Program-made: the position numbers and the translations under genes | The notes under the pieces: generated by a model | Databases searched by the model: none | The model's input: the letters and a program-made list of their open reading frames with translations, nothing else | What the model was told of the DNA's origin: nothing | Part shown: positions 33,994 through 41,986 of the stretch, piece by piece | Layout: the number at the start of each line of letters is the position of its first letter | Position numbering within the stretch: position 1 is the stretch's first letter | Source: Paenibacillus mucilaginosus 3016 | GTDB taxonomy: Bacteria; Bacillota; Bacilli; Paenibacillales; NBRC-103111 | Reading direction: 5' to 3' | Assembly: GCF_000250655.1 (NCBI RefSeq) | Contig: NC_016935.1 | Coordinates: forward strand, 5,722,001-5,786,000 | DNA length: 64,000 nucleotides

Positions 33994-34638
33994 TCACTCC
34001 CCGGCCGGTTCCTCCGGCCCGGGCTGCGGCCGCGGAGGCCGGCGGCGCACAAGCAGGCTCATCAGGGCACAGATCAGCAGGCCGCCGACGAAGCCTCCGC
34101 CATGCGCATACATATCGACCCGCGGCACGACGATCGAATAGATGAAGCCGACGATGACGATGGTCCGCACGGTCTGCTTCGTCGCGTAGTCGATGAGATC
34201 CCTGCGGAAGACCGACAGGTACAGGAAGGCCGCATAGACGCCGTAAATCGCGCCGGAGGCCCCTGCGCCAATGTAATAATCGCCGTGCAGCCAGGCGCTC
34301 GCGAGGTTGCCGGCGATCCCGCACAGCAGGTAGAACAGCAGGTACTTCCACTTGCCCAGCAGCCGCTCCAGCGGAGCCGCGAACACGTACAAGGCGAAGC
34401 TGTTGAAGAGCAGGTGCTGGAAGCCGATGTGGATGAAAATCGCGGTCACATACCGCCAGGGCTCCGGCTGGATGCCGGGCAGGTCGAACATGGCTCCAAA
34501 GGCCAGCAGCGTCCGCTGGTCCTCGGACGAGCCCGCCCATTCCATGGCGAACCATACGCCGAGCTGAACCAGGATGAGGGCGAGCGTCACAGGGTAACGG
34601 CGCATGTATTCTTTCAGGCTTTCTCTTCGGTCGAACAT
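33994..34638 (-). CDS. Rhomboid family intramembrane serine protease
   Basis: The 214-residue membrane protein has six helices with the catalytic Ser in GAGASGAIYGVY and the catalytic His in YAHGGGFVGG, the standard dyad. The conserved HIGFQHLLFNSFALY stretch supplies the oxyanion-side residues. It should cut single-pass membrane proteins within the bilayer. The ATG at 34638 follows GGAGAGGGGC; a longer reading upstream has no ribosome site. It lies next to the coiled-coil MerR-like gene upstream. Confidence 0.93.
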   Translation of the reverse strand: MFDRRESLKEYMRRYPVTLALILVQLGVWFAMEWAGSSEDQRTLLAFGAMFDLPGIQPEPWRYVTAIFIHIGFQHLLFNSFALYVFAAPLERLLGKWKYLLFYLLCGIAGNLASAWLHGDYYIGAGASGAIYGVYAAFLYLSVFRRDLIDYATKQTVRTIVIVGFIYSIVVPRVDMYAHGGGFVGGLLICALMSLLVRRRPPRPQPGPEEPAGE

Positions 34639-34810
34639 GGGGCTGCCCCTCTCCAGGTGGAATGACATTCAAGAATCCGCGCCAGGCCAAGTGCCTTCTT
34701 CACGGCGCTGATTCTCCTTAGTATACCTTGGCGGGCAGTCCCTTCGCCAACGACGAACAAGCGGCCCGCCGGCAAGGCGGACCGCACAGTATAGGACAGA
34801 CGATAATCGT

Positions 34811-35659
34811 TCAGGAAGTGGTTCTCCCGTTCAGCCGCTGCTTCTTCGGAGAGAGCACCTGGGTGACCGTTTTCCACAGGCCCTGCCAACGCCGCTCCCG
34901 GGCCGCCGCCACCATCCGCCGGGTCTCGAGAATTTCCTTCATCATGTTCATGATCTCATCCTCGCGGATTTTGCGGTACGCTTCATTCTGCCGGGTGCTC
35001 TCATCCACTTTCTCGTGAAGCACGAGCACCTCCGTCACGAGGGTATCCTGATCTTTCTCCAGCCGCGTGACCCTGGCCTCGGTTTCCTTGACCCGCTTGC
35101 CGGTCTCTTTGACCTGCTCCACCGCCGCCTTCATCTGGTTCACGGTCTTCTTGACCTGGGCCTCGGTCTCCTTCACCTTCTGCTCGAGGTCCGCCAGGCG
35201 CTGCTCGCTGCCGGTCTCCTTCACCTTCTGCTCCAGGTCCGCCAGGCGCTGCTCGCTGCCGGTCTCCTTCACCTTCAGCTCCAGATCCGCCAGGCGCTGC
35301 TCGCTGCTCTCCATATAATCCTTCATCCGCAGATCGAACAAGTGATGGATCAAGCTTTTGATTTCCTCCTCATCCACGCCGAGCTTCTGCACCGTCTGCT
35401 TGCCGCCGCCTGCCGCTTCCGGGGTGAGATACTGCGAGACGACCTCCTTGACCGCCACCCGCAGCTCCTTGCCGTCGAGCAGCTTCATGGAGATCCACTT
35501 GATCGCCTCGACGTCACGCTCCGTAAAGTCCCTCTCCCCCTGCTCGTCCAGAGCGAACTTGTACTTGTATTTTTCCATCAGCACACACCACCGCTTCAAG
35601 GAAACCTCCGACACGAATACACGCTGGGCTAACGACTCTATGTTCACGGGTACATTCAT
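34811..35659 (-). CDS. MerR-like HTH protein with long repeat-bearing coiled coil
   Basis: The 282-residue protein has an N-terminal winged-helix of MerR type (about 5-75: NIESLAQRVFVSEVSLKRW, then ERDFTERDVEAIKWISMKLL) and a coiled coil from about 110 to 260. Within the coiled coil a 16-residue unit (SEQRLADLEQKVKETG) is repeated three times. The layout resembles RacA and related chromosome or phage organisation proteins, in which the HTH binds DNA and the coiled coil forms dimers, but an assignment to RacA is not secure. The start is unclear: an ATG at 35659 follows AAGG with no spacing; a GTG at 35647 is better spaced. Confidence 0.65.
   Translation of the reverse strand: MNVPVNIESLAQRVFVSEVSLKRWCVLMEKYKYKFALDEQGERDFTERDVEAIKWISMKLLDGKELRVAVKEVVSQYLTPEAAGGGKQTVQKLGVDEEEIKSLIHHLFDLRMKDYMESSEQRLADLELKVKETGSEQRLADLEQKVKETGSEQRLADLEQKVKETEAQVKKTVNQMKAAVEQVKETGKRVKETEARVTRLEKDQDTLVTEVLVLHEKVDESTRQNEAYRKIREDEIMNMMKEILETRRMVAAARERRWQGLWKTVTQVLSPKKQRLNGRTTS
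35165..35308. repeat. Three 48-bp tandem repeats within the coiled-coil gene
   Basis: Units beginning GGTCTCC at 35165, 35213 and 35261 code for SEQRLADLE-type segments. Unit length 48 bp keeps both the frame and the heptad phase near (16 residues, not a multiple of seven), so added copies would bend the coil register. Confidence 0.85.
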
Positions 35660-35988
35660 CCTTTCTGAGAGAACAGTTTGGCAAGCTTGTGTTACTAGAA
35701 TACCTTCCCCCGCAAAAATATACTGTCGAAGCCCGGTGTCAGAATCGCAGAAATAAAGCAAAAGCGTGTACGATCCCAGCGAAAACGAACGCAGCCGGGC
35801 AAAAAGAAAGACGAAGGGCGCCTCCTCTATCATTCCGTGCGCATCGGCAAACCGATCAAATGACAAAAACGAGCTAAAGCGAGTTAAGTTTTCCTGTACG
35901 TCCAAAAAGCCGCCGGCTCCCATAAGGAGCCCGCGGCCTGCTTGCCGGGTATCGTCCTGCTGCTGCGTCTATCCCGGCACCCGGACGA
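35660..35988. other. Upstream region of the coiled-coil gene with terminator
   Basis: The frame of the coiled-coil gene stays open far upstream but the sequence has no ribosome site or domain, so I read it as non-coding. The terminator at 35904-35938 belongs to the helical protein gene beyond. Confidence 0.5.
35904..35938 (-). terminator. Terminator of the coiled-coil hypothetical gene
   Basis: GCCGCGGGCTCC pairs with GGGAGCCGGCGGC-like bases across a short TTAT loop, followed by five T on the minus strand, 50 bp beyond the stop at 35989. Confidence 0.75.
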
Positions 35989-36528
35989 TTAAGGCGAGAT
36001 GCTTCCCGGTGCCGGCACATTGTCCCTGTATTCATAGTCCCCGATCTCTGGCGCCGGATGACTGTGCAGAAAATGATGCTCCACCCGGTCGCTGAGATTC
36101 ATCAGGTCCGCCGACAGCAGGGACAGAAGCTCCGAGAGGTCCTTCAGGGTCCGGTAATCCTTCTTGAACCGGTAGGCGAGCGGCCGGCTTCCCTCCTGCT
36201 CCGCTTCGCTCAGCTTCTCGAACGCTTCCTTGTCCCCGCCGAGCGCGCTGCGGTACTCCTTGAGGGACTCCTCCAGCTTCGCCTCCACGTCCTGGATGCA
36301 CGGACGCAGCTCCACCCGCAGGTCGGCCAGGCTCTGGCGCAGAGCCATCACTTCGGAGCGCTCCTCCGGGAGGGCGTGCATCGTGCTGAAGTGCTCTCTC
36401 ATCCGGTCGAGATGGCCGATGAGCTCCTGCAGCTGGCCGGATTGCAGCCGGCTCTTGGCGCTGTCGAGCTCGCACAGCGCTTCGCCAAACCGGATCCGCT
36501 CCAGAATCTGCGTTACTTGATCTTCCAT
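35989..36528 (-). CDS. Hypothetical helical protein, 179 residues
   Basis: I do not recognise this protein. AGGAGGATT lies just before the ATG. Residues 5-110 form a helix-rich stretch (ILERIRFGEALCELDSAKS, LADLRVELRPCIQDVEAKLEESLKEYRS), followed by a long helix and a short tail with Pro, Asp and Tyr (EIGDYEYRDNVPAPG). It could be a bundle-forming sporulation or cell-envelope protein; the coat gene upstream supports only a weak guess. Both face the same way with 35 bp between them. Confidence 0.7.
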   Translation of the reverse strand: MEDQVTQILERIRFGEALCELDSAKSRLQSGQLQELIGHLDRMREHFSTMHALPEERSEVMALRQSLADLRVELRPCIQDVEAKLEESLKEYRSALGGDKEAFEKLSEAEQEGSRPLAYRFKKDYRTLKDLSELLSLLSADLMNLSDRVEHHFLHSHPAPEIGDYEYRDNVPAPGSISP

Positions 36529-36563
36529 GGTAATCCTCCTCTGCCGCTGGAATCGGTCAAGCC

Positions 36564-37136
36564 TTACATCATCGGGGCAGGTCCAGGGTTCGTAGGCTGG
36601 TAGGCATGCAGGAAGGTTTTGGCGGTATGATCCTGCATCGTCGGCACCTGGTACAGGCCCTGCTGGTTCATGATCAGGAACGTCTCATACGCCTGCTCGG
36701 CGCAGAGGTTGGCGCCCTGCTGCAGCATGCGTCTGACGTTCGGGTCGGCACACTCCAGGCAGGCCTGCATGTGGTTCTTCGCGGAAGCCTTGTGGCAGGA
36801 GAGCACCGCGGCCAGAATCTGGCGGTCATTCAGCGCGCCCTGCAGCATCGGCGCCATAGGTGCCGGACGGTCGAGGCCGTATTGGATCTGCTCCGGACGG
36901 ATGCCGGAATTGAAGCCCGGCATGCCCGCTCCCGGCGCCTTCGCCGCGCTGTAATCATGCGTGTAAGCTACGAGCTGGTCATACCCGGCCACAGCCGTCT
37001 GCAGGTGGCGCGAGACCAGATCGCGGACCGCCGGCGACTGGGCCATTTGTCCGTAGAGAGCGAAATGCTCGATGAGGTTCATTTTTTCGTTGAGAATTTC
37101 ATGGACTTCCATCGTTTCGTGAGCGCCGAATGGCAT
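36564..37136 (-). CDS. CotF-like spore coat protein
   Basis: The 190-residue protein belongs to the Coat F family, related to ferritin-like bundles. The opening EVHEILNEKMNLIEHFALYG and the late HKASAKNHMQACLECADPNVRRMLQQGANLC stretch match coat proteins of bacilli. It has the family-typical Met/Pro-rich tail (PTNPGPAPMM). It is likely packed in the spore coat and made late in the mother cell. GGAGAC precedes the ATG. A second CotF-like gene lies at 57.2 kb. Confidence 0.85.
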   Translation of the reverse strand: MPFGAHETMEVHEILNEKMNLIEHFALYGQMAQSPAVRDLVSRHLQTAVAGYDQLVAYTHDYSAAKAPGAGMPGFNSGIRPEQIQYGLDRPAPMAPMLQGALNDRQILAAVLSCHKASAKNHMQACLECADPNVRRMLQQGANLCAEQAYETFLIMNQQGLYQVPTMQDHTAKTFLHAYQPTNPGPAPMM

Positions 37137-37336
37137 GGGGGTAGTCTCCTTTTGTCGTCAAATCGGTTCCTGGCTCTTCTAAGCCCATAGGTTACTTTTC
37201 CCAGATCGCCCCGCAGATATTCCATCCCCTTCCACAAAATCCACCCGCCGCCAACCGCCGCTGGAAATGCCTTCATCGTATGGTATACTGTCTTACAGCA
37301 TTCACATCCCCTCTTCAGACAAAGGAGTGCCGAATC

Positions 37337-38197
37337 ATGGAAAAGAGAGCCTTCGGAACGACGGGACAGCAATTCCCGATCTTGAGCTTCGGCGCCCAGC
37401 GCATCGTGGACGAGCACGGCTGCTCAGAAGAAGAAGCCGTGCGCATTGTGCACCGGGCCATCGAAGCGGGCGTCACCTACTTCGATACGGCGCCGAGCTA
37501 TTCGGCCGGGCAGTCGGAGCAGCGCCTCGGCCTCGCACTGGAGGGTAGGCGCAGCGATGTATGGATCGCCACGAAGACGCACGACCGGACCCGGGACGGC
37601 TCGTGGCGGCTGCTCGAAGCGAGCCTCAAGCGGCTGAAGACCGATCATGTCGACGAGTGGCGTCTTCATAACATCATGACGATGGAAGAGCTCGACGCCT
37701 GCTTCGCCGCGGACGGGGCCCTCAAGGCGCTGCAGGAAGCACAGGAGCAGGGCGTCGTCAAAAAGCTCTCGATCAGCGGACACACCAATCCCAGCGTCCA
37801 GCTCGAGGCGCTCGAGCGCTTCGCGTTCGACAGCGCGCTGGTGGCCGTCTCCGCCCCCGACCACCTCATCTACAGCTTCGCTCACGAATTCCTGCCGAAG
37901 GCGCTGGAGCGGGGCACGGCGGTCATCGGGATGAAGGTGTTCGCGCTTGGCAAGCTCGCCCCCTGGTACGAGAAGGCGCTGCAGTACACCTGGAGCCTGC
38001 CGGTCTCCACGGCGATCGTCGGTATGGAGACGATGGACCAGCTCGAGCGCAACCTGGCTGCGGCCCGGAGCTTCCGGCCGATGACCGAGGTGGAGCAGCT
38101 TGAGTTCCTGAAGGAAATCGCCCACCTCGCCACGCCTGACGTGCTGCGCTGGAAAGCGTCCGAATGGACCTCCGGCCAGTGGTACCAGCGTCCCTGA
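37337..38197 (+). CDS. Aldo/keto reductase family protein
   Basis: The 286-residue NADPH-dependent TIM-barrel enzyme carries the catalytic tetrad Asp50 (TYFDTAP), Tyr55 (PSYSAG), Lys80 (WIATKTHD) and His111 (WRLHNI). The cofactor region TAIVGMETMDQLERNL near residue 235 binds the adenine phosphate. The start follows AAAGGAGTGCCGAATC. A -10 (TATACT, with TGG before it) lies at 37284-37289. A long hairpin follows the stop. Substrate unknown; family members reduce aldehydes and ketones. Confidence 0.9.
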   Translation: MEKRAFGTTGQQFPILSFGAQRIVDEHGCSEEEAVRIVHRAIEAGVTYFDTAPSYSAGQSEQRLGLALEGRRSDVWIATKTHDRTRDGSWRLLEASLKRLKTDHVDEWRLHNIMTMEELDACFAADGALKALQEAQEQGVVKKLSISGHTNPSVQLEALERFAFDSALVAVSAPDHLIYSFAHEFLPKALERGTAVIGMKVFALGKLAPWYEKALQYTWSLPVSTAIVGMETMDQLERNLAAARSFRPMTEVEQLEFLKEIAHLATPDVLRWKASEWTSGQWYQRP

Positions 38198-38265
38198 GGC
38201 ACGGCGCCATGCTGTGGCGGGCGGCAGACGAGCCCCATTCCCTGCAGCTTGGGCGGGCATCGGGA

Positions 38266-38304
38266 ACAACAAGGGGGGCCGGAATCAACGGCCCCCCTTG
38301 TTGT
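38266..38304. terminator. Long hairpin after the aldo/keto reductase gene
   Basis: ACAACAAGGGGGGCCG and CGGCCCCCCTTGTTGT form a 16-pair stem. The T run is missing on both sides, so it may act as a terminator by strength or in both directions. Confidence 0.65.
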
Positions 38305-38473
38305 CATGCCTGGCGGGGCGGCTTTATCCCGGCGTCCGGCACGTTGTCCCCTACACCGGAATCACCGCCTTCCTCCCGCGTCAGCTGCCTTTGGCGTGCC
38401 GGCGCCTGCCGCTCCTTGCGGCTTCAGCCCCCCATCAGCACCCAAGGAATGGACAAGTTTTCCAATTTTATAA

Positions 38474-38503
38474 TTGACTGAATTAATCAGTCTACGTTAT
38501 AGT
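38474..38503 (+). promoter_or_regulatory. Promoter with TetR-type operator between -35 and -10
   Basis: TTGACT at 38474-38479 and TTATAG at 38497-38502 are 17 bases apart. GACTGA and TCAGTC flank ATTAA at 38476-38492, a dyad that overlaps the -35 and fills the spacer. Its form suits a TetR protein, and a TetR gene lies downstream of the flavoprotein it drives. Confidence 0.65.
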
Positions 38504-38590
38504 GTGGCTATAACATCATCGTACGCAGCCGATCCGCTGCACAGCCCGCCTCCGAACCATAACTTTCCAAAGTTAAAAGGAGCGATCACT

Positions 38591-40072
38591 ATGAACTCGA
38601 CTCAAGAAAGCAGACAGGGAACAGCCGTCGTCATCGGAGGGAGCATGGCCGGCCTGCTTGCGGCCCGGGTGCTCTCGGACTTCTACCGGGAAGTGCTTGT
38701 GGTGGAAAAGGATGACCTGCCGAACGGACCGGAGCTGCGGCCGGGTACGCCGCAGGCCTTCCACCCCCACCGGCTGACGCCGCGCGGCCTGGAGCTGCTC
38801 GAACGCTACTTCCCCGGCTTCAACGAGGAGCTGCTCGGGCATGGAGCGCCCTCTTCGCTGAACGGGTTCAATCACATGAGCAACGAGCACGGCATCCTCG
38901 TCCTTGGCCCCGACCCGGACAACAACGCCTCCTGCACCCGGGCCCTGCTCGAGTGGGTGATCCGCCGGCGGGCGCAGGCGGTCCCCGGCATCCGCTTCCT
39001 CACGAAGCAGGAGGTGACCGGGCTGCTCTCCTCGCCGGACGGCGCCTCCGTTACCGGCGTGCTAATCCGGGAGCGCGGCTCCGAAGGACAGCGGCGCACG
39101 CTTGCGGCCGACCTCGTCGTAGAGACCGGCGGGCGCGCCTCCCGCCTCACCGCCTGGCTGAGCGAGCTCGGATACGAGGTGCCTGCGCCGGACCGCCTCC
39201 ACCTGAATCTCGGCTACAGCACCCGGCGCTACCGGGTCCCCGAGGGCATGGAGCGGACCTGGAATGTGATCCACACCTCGGGCCGCGCGTCCGAAGGCAC
39301 AGCCACCGGGGTCTTCGGCCCGATCGAGAACGGCCTGGCCGAGAGCGTGCTGTACAGTGCCGGCGGGGTCTATCCCACCACGGAGGCGGAGAGTTATGCA
39401 CAGGAGGCCGGCGCCCTGACCTCCCCGGTTCTGGCCGAAGCGATCCGCGATCTGGAGCCGCTCGGCCCGCCCCGTGCATTCCGGGTCCCCGAGCTGGTGC
39501 GCCGGCGCTACGGGCACATGACGAGCTGGCCCGCCGGCCTGCTCGTGCTCGGCGACGCCTTCTGCCACTTCGATCCGATCTTCGGCCAGGGCATCACCGT
39601 GGCGTCCATGGAAGCCGAGCTCCTCGAGGAATGCCTCCGCGAAGAACGGGAGCAGCCCCGTGCAGGCTTCGAGCTGCGTGCGCTCGGCCGGATGCAGGAG
39701 CTCATCGAGCCGGCCTGGTGGCTGAACTGCACGGCCGCCCTCCGCTGGAAGGGCGTTGAATATGCCGGTGCAGCGCCGCTGGAAGGCGTTGAGTTCGCCC
39801 AGCGCTACTTCGACCAGTACCACCGCCATGCCATGCAGACGCAGAGCATGGAGCTCTACGGTCTGTTCTGGGCGGTGAACACCCTGTTCGCGCCGCCGGG
39901 CGAGCTGGTTCGGCCCGAGCTGGTGGAAGCCGTGCTCGCCGGGGCGCCGGAGACGGACCGCACCTGGTTCGATGCGCTCGCACAGCAGCACGGAGTCCGT
40001 CCAGCCGAGCTGCCTGCGGCGCTGCTCCCCGCTTTCTTCCGCAGTGCGGCGGCTGAAGCCCCCAGGGCCTAG
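38591..40072 (+). CDS. FAD-dependent monooxygenase/oxidoreductase
   Basis: The 493-residue flavoprotein has the FAD-binding VVIGGSMAGLLAARVLSD at 13-30 and the second flavin motif LGDAFCHFDPIFGQGITVAS near 318-337, as in geranylgeranyl-reductase-like and halogenase-like monooxygenases. There is no reductase partner gene and the substrate is unknown. AAAGGAG stands eight bases before the ATG. It is followed 100 bp later by a TetR regulator gene transcribed the same way, and its promoter carries a dyad that this regulator may bind. Confidence 0.88.
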   Translation: MNSTQESRQGTAVVIGGSMAGLLAARVLSDFYREVLVVEKDDLPNGPELRPGTPQAFHPHRLTPRGLELLERYFPGFNEELLGHGAPSSLNGFNHMSNEHGILVLGPDPDNNASCTRALLEWVIRRRAQAVPGIRFLTKQEVTGLLSSPDGASVTGVLIRERGSEGQRRTLAADLVVETGGRASRLTAWLSELGYEVPAPDRLHLNLGYSTRRYRVPEGMERTWNVIHTSGRASEGTATGVFGPIENGLAESVLYSAGGVYPTTEAESYAQEAGALTSPVLAEAIRDLEPLGPPRAFRVPELVRRRYGHMTSWPAGLLVLGDAFCHFDPIFGQGITVASMEAELLEECLREEREQPRAGFELRALGRMQELIEPAWWLNCTAALRWKGVEYAGAAPLEGVEFAQRYFDQYHRHAMQTQSMELYGLFWAVNTLFAPPGELVRPELVEAVLAGAPETDRTWFDALAQQHGVRPAELPAALLPAFFRSAAAEAPRA

Positions 40073-40172
40073 CTGCAGCAGCGGAGTCCCGGTGGTATAC
40101 TTGAAGCTGCGCACCGCTTCTTGCGATTCATTCATCCTTTTTCTCGATACCCCAATCAAAGGAGCATCCACT

Positions 40173-40766
40173 GTGGCCCCACTTAACGACGAACAGCTGC
40201 ACCAGATCCGCGACGAACGGCGGGAGCAGATCCGCAGGGCCGGCCTGAAGGTCTTCGCCCGGCGCGGCATCCTCGGGACGAAGATGAGCATGATCGCTTC
40301 GGAGGCCGGCATCTCGCACGGTCTTGTATACCACTATTTCAAATCCAAAGACGAGCTCTTCATCTCCCTGGTGGAGGAGGCCGTCGTTTCGGCTGCGGAA
40401 GCGGTCCAAAGCATCTATTCGATTCCGGGCACCCCGATGGAGAAGCTGCGGCTGCTCACCGCCGAGATCCTCGATCCCGGCGGCACGGAATACTTCCTGC
40501 TGATCCACCAGGCCCGGACGTCGGACGGCGTGCCCGAGCAGGCCAAGGAGCTCATCGCGACGTATTCCATGCGAAGCTTCATCGACACGCTGATCCCCTT
40601 GTTCACGGAGGGCCAGCGGACCGGAGAGATTGTCTCCGGGAACCCGGAAGACCTCATCGCTTCCTACTTGTCGATCATCTCGGGACTCATGGTCCTGCAT
40701 GCGAAGGAAGGCGAATACCGCATCCCGGAGACGGCCCTGCTGCTCCGCATGCTCACCCCGCCCTGA
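40173..40766 (+). CDS. TetR/AcrR family transcriptional regulator
   Basis: The 197-residue repressor starts at a GTG eight bases after AAAGGAG. The HTH lies at about 32-62 (TKMSMIASEAGISHGLVYHYFKSKDELF), the classic TetR DNA-binding motif with GLVYHYF. The rest is helical and should form the ligand pocket. It is expected to control the flavin monooxygenase gene before it (dyad at 38476-38492), possibly with the substrate or a product as ligand. This is inferred from gene order. Confidence 0.9.
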   Translation: MAPLNDEQLHQIRDERREQIRRAGLKVFARRGILGTKMSMIASEAGISHGLVYHYFKSKDELFISLVEEAVVSAAEAVQSIYSIPGTPMEKLRLLTAEILDPGGTEYFLLIHQARTSDGVPEQAKELIATYSMRSFIDTLIPLFTEGQRTGEIVSGNPEDLIASYLSIISGLMVLHAKEGEYRIPETALLLRMLTPP

Positions 40767-40894
40767 CATTGGCTCCGCCTGTGATCCGCTCCCTCCCCTC
40801 CCCTTCCCTTCCCTTGGCACCGTATAATCCGCCCTCTCCCGGGGGATAGTAGTTGCCGGATGGAACATCCTGACAAGGCGGGAGGGAAGCGGCA

Positions 40895-41500
40895 TTGCAA
40901 CGCATGAAAGGTTCGGCATCCGAGTTCAGCCGGGCTAAGCTCGTCCTGTACGGCGGAGCGGCAGCTCTGCTGCTGTTTCTCCTCTTCTGGGATCAGATGC
41001 TGGGGAATTGGGTCTCGCTTCACCCCATGACCGCCGGGATTCGCTGCCTGGCCGCCACCCTGCTGCTGGCGGCGAGCATCCGGATGATCTCGGAGCTCAT
41101 GGACAGCATGACGAACTCCAACGCGGGACTCCCGCTCATTTTCACCGCTTCGGGCATCCTGCTCTTCATCGTCATCCTGGGCTATGCGATCCTTTTTCAC
41201 CAGGTGTACCGCATCTACGGCTCGGCGTCCTTTTCGGGGGAAACCCTGACGGAAGGCGACTTCCTGTATTTCAGCGTCATGACGTTCACCTCCACCGGCT
41301 ACGGGGACATCTCGCCCCACGGCGCACTGGCGAATGCGGTGGCGGCTGCGGAGATGCTCTACGGCTTCTTCATCAGCTCCCTGTTCATGGCTACGCTCGT
41401 ATGGAAGTATGTCCAGCAGCACCGTGAGACGGACTCGGAGAGAGAGGCGGGGCCCAAGGCCTGCGTGAAGCGGAAACCGCAAACTCAAAAAGAACCTTGA
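40895..41500 (+). CDS. Potassium channel family protein
   Basis: The 201-residue membrane protein has four predicted helices (about 16-32, 48-65, 80-101, 145-165) with a pore loop before the last. The selectivity filter TSTGYGD at 132-138 is the hallmark of potassium channels. Two additional N-terminal helices make it longer than a KcsA type. There is no ligand-binding domain or cytoplasmic gate domain. A TTG start follows GGGAGGG by eight bases. A terminator overlaps its 3' end. Confidence 0.92.
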   Translation: MQRMKGSASEFSRAKLVLYGGAAALLLFLLFWDQMLGNWVSLHPMTAGIRCLAATLLLAASIRMISELMDSMTNSNAGLPLIFTASGILLFIVILGYAILFHQVYRIYGSASFSGETLTEGDFLYFSVMTFTSTGYGDISPHGALANAVAAAEMLYGFFISSLFMATLVWKYVQQHRETDSEREAGPKACVKRKPQTQKEP

Positions 41501-41536
41501 GCGCTGGAAGCATGGCTTCCCGCCCAAGGTTCTTTG
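41489..41536 (+). terminator. Terminator of the potassium channel gene
   Basis: AAAGAACCTTGAGCG pairs with CGCCCAAGGTTCTTT through a long loop and sits on the last codons and stop. Confidence 0.75.
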
Positions 41537-41577
41537 GTTATGAAGAAGAAAATAAAACCCGATTAAATCTCGACCGA

Positions 41578-41871
41578 TTAAATCTCAATATCCACGACGA
41601 TGCTGTCCACCCGTCCGACCTCGCGGATGTAGGCGGCCACTTCCTGGTGCTGCGGGTTCGGGCCGTAAGCTTCGAGCGCCGCGCGGTCTTCGAAGCGCAC
41701 CGACAGCACGACCTGGTAGCCTTGGTTCTTCTCGGAGAAATTCAAACCGGCCTGCAGGTCCACAATGCCGGTAAGATGCGGCTTCAGGGCCTTGAAGCGC
41801 GTTACCACTTCGCTCAGCTGCTCTTGTGTTGTCGATTCGCCGAATTTGACGAGTACGATATGGTCGATCAT
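41578..41871 (-). CDS. Dabb (stress-responsive alpha/beta barrel) protein
   Basis: The 97-residue dimeric ferredoxin-like barrel protein opens with IDHIVLVKFGESTTQEQL and has the YQVVLSVRFEDRAALEAYGPNPQHQEV stretch typical of the family. Members include olivetolic acid cyclase and stress proteins of unknown role. The ATG at 41871 follows AGAGGACATACAG; a longer reading to 41910 has no site. It is convergent with the potassium channel gene. Confidence 0.85.
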   Translation of the reverse strand: MIDHIVLVKFGESTTQEQLSEVVTRFKALKPHLTGIVDLQAGLNFSEKNQGYQVVLSVRFEDRAALEAYGPNPQHQEVAAYIREVGRVDSIVVDIEI

Positions 41872-41986
41872 CTGTATGTCCTCTTTTCCGGTAATAGGGT
41901 TCATGTCCAAGCTATACTATATCATGGGGAAGCGGACGAACCAACCCTTTCAGCAAACCTTCACACAGCCGGAGCCGGCGGCGGGG

